A DNA stretch of 6,707 bases, from positions 1 to 6,707 of the forward strand of contig JAEYFO010000026.1 of assembly GCA_023402915.1 (NCBI GenBank). The letters run 5' to 3'. Below the pieces are notes generated by a model that worked only from the letters and a program-made list of their open reading frames with translations, made no database searches and was not told where the DNA came from. Numbering within the stretch: the stretch's first letter is position 1; each line of letters starts with the position of its first letter. The DNA comes from Bacillota bacterium. GTDB lineage: Bacteria > Bacillota > Clostridia > Christensenellales > CALWSW01. Positions 5,746 to 6,707 of this stretch are shown here, in pieces. The position numbers and the translations under genes were made by a program.

Positions 5746-5791
5746 AAAAAAACCGCTCCGATTCGGATCATCCGAAAAGAAGCGGTTTTTT
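5746..5791 (-). terminator. Two-tier, probably bidirectional terminator after the GNAT gene
   Basis: The outer stem pairs AAAAAACCGCT (5747-5757) with AGCGGTTTTTT (5781-5791), 11 perfect pairs. Inside is a second perfect palindrome, TTCGGAT-C-ATCCGAA (5762-5776), flanked by short unpaired stretches. On the minus strand the structure ends in seven T residues (5752-5746), about 80 nt after the GNAT stop codon; on the plus strand it ends in six, so it could stop transcription from both sides. Confidence 0.88.
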
Positions 5792-5869
5792 CAAAAGAGA
5801 GACGAAAGGGAGTTTCCGGCGGGACGCGGAAAGCGGTTCGAAAAATTTTGCCGAGCGAAAAAAGGCGCG

Positions 5870-6640
5870 TCAGGCTTCTTCGCCTTCCTTTGCCGCTGTC
5901 CACAGCGGATAGGGATAGGGCACAGCCCGAAAGCCCGCCCGTTCATACAGCCGGATGGCACTTGGCTCCACGGCGGAAAGGTAGAGCGGCAGCCCGGGGC
6001 AGTCCGTCCGGTGGTCGCTTAGGACGTGCGTGAGCAGCGTGGCGCAATAGCCCTGCCGCCGGAATTCCGGCACGGTGAACAGGTTTTGAAGATAGGCGCA
6101 GTCGCCGTTTCGAAGCACGGTGCAGTAGGCCGCCGCCTGCCCTTCGGGCGTGCGCAGCAGATAGCCGCGGCAGTCCGGCCGGGAAAGCAGCAGCTCCTCC
6201 ATGCCCAGCGCCCACGGGCCGAGGTTCCGGCTCAGCAGGGCGGAAAGCTCCATGGTCAGCTCTTTGGGCCGCTCGAAAACCGCCTGCCTGTTTGGAAAAA
6301 GGCCGGAAGGTTCGGCCAGAAGCTCCATGGTCGCTTCCCCTTCGAAAAACGAGACGGCGTAGCCCCGCTCCTTCAAGGCGGAAACGAGCGCGTCCTCCCC
6401 CGGCAAAAAGCCGCCGTACACCCGCGGCGCCATGCAGCGGGCGCGGTAGAATTTTTCCACATCGGCCAGCGCGGCATCAAGATCGCACGAAAGGTCGAGG
6501 ATCACGCCGTGGTTGGCGTCGTGGCAGGCGGCGTTTTGCGGGTCGCGAAACAGCAGCCCATAGGGCCGCCAGACGACGGAAGAATAGAGCGCCGGGCTAT
6601 AGAGGAAAAAGCGCCTGAGCCGTTCGATGGAAAACTTCAA
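5870..6640 (-). CDS. GNAT-family N-acetyltransferase, two-domain
   Basis: This is a likely cytoplasmic acetyl-CoA-dependent acetyltransferase of 256 residues; the acceptor is unknown. The C-terminal half (about 157-246) has the GNAT fold signals: a GYLLRTPEGQAAAYCTV strand pair (159-175), the NLFTVPEFRRQGYCATLL block (186-203) with the acetyl-CoA loop at R194-RQG-Y-C199, and the closing LYERAGF (231-237). In the loop, Cys stands where Gly or Ala is usual at the last position. The N-terminal half (HDANHGVILD at 40-49, APRVYGGF at 71-78, LKERGYAV at 89-96) resembles the degenerate first domain of two-domain GNAT proteins found in Bacillota. I chose TTG at 6640-6638 because GGAGGG lies 9 nt upstream; an in-frame ATG 16 codons further out has no such site. 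It lies upstream of the flavoprotein but is cut off from it by a strong terminator, so no functional link is implied. Confidence 0.85.
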   Translation of the reverse strand: MKFSIERLRRFFLYSPALYSSVVWRPYGLLFRDPQNAACHDANHGVILDLSCDLDAALADVEKFYRARCMAPRVYGGFLPGEDALVSALKERGYAVSFFEGEATMELLAEPSGLFPNRQAVFERPKELTMELSALLSRNLGPWALGMEELLLSRPDCRGYLLRTPEGQAAAYCTVLRNGDCAYLQNLFTVPEFRRQGYCATLLTHVLSDHRTDCPGLPLYLSAVEPSAIRLYERAGFRAVPYPYPLWTAAKEGEEA

Positions 6641-6649
6641 AGGACAAAG

Positions 6650-6655
6650 CCCTCC
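6650..6655 (-). promoter_or_regulatory. Ribosome binding site of the GNAT gene
   Basis: GGAGGG on the minus strand lies 9 nt before the TTG codon at 6640 and decides in favour of that start over the longer ATG version. Confidence 0.75.
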
Positions 6656-6707
6656 GTTTTTTGAGTGGAAACGGCCGTCAGGATGCAAAGACGACCCGGC
6701 TCACATA

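Noticed and set aside
6678..6707. Possible tail of an upstream minus-strand gene (nine codons then TGA)
   Set aside because: The stretch is too short to judge; an open run of this length is expected by chance.

Overview
The window suggests a GC-rich member of the Clostridia/Bacillota, possibly gut-associated. The coding sequence is clearly GC-rich with G/C third positions, the gaps between genes are AT-rich, every start has a strong GGAGG-type ribosome binding site (two of them serve TTG starts), and the genes end in textbook hairpin-plus-U-run terminators. This placement is an inference from sequence style; there is no rRNA or other marker gene here. All four genes are read from the minus strand, so gene order in transcription runs from high to low coordinates.

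Layout in transcription order: (1) 6640-5870, a two-part GNAT-family acetyltransferase with a TTG start, ending in a two-tier hairpin terminator at 5746-5791. (2) 5869-5547, a regulatory gap with two perfect 21-bp tandem repeats, each holding a TTTTCA-N3-TGAAAA palindrome, plus a third palindrome next to the ribosome binding site. (3) 5546-3465, an exported lipoprotein with an FAD_binding_2 (fumarate reductase / ketosteroid dehydrogenase type) domain fused to a C-terminal SnoaL/NTF2-like domain, ending in a terminator at 3399-3432. (4) 3464-3019, a gap with the promoter and leader of the next gene. (5) 3018-1498, an M32 family zinc carboxypeptidase, ending in a terminator at 1417-1456. (6) 1497-1093, an AT-rich gap with a 9-2-9 palindrome resembling a CodY box. 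(7) 1092 to the window edge, a PutP-type sodium/proline symporter, cut off after 364 of about 500 residues.

The first three genes each have their own terminator and the gaps are 320-450 bp, so the genes look monocistronic rather than one operon. The carboxypeptidase and the sodium/proline symporter fit together functionally (peptide trimming and amino acid uptake), and both have CodY-like palindromes in their upstream regions. The flavoprotein is the most unusual element: a surface-anchored redox enzyme that appears to carry its own dehydratase-like domain, preceded by an elaborate operator-like array. Its substrate cannot be read from the sequence.
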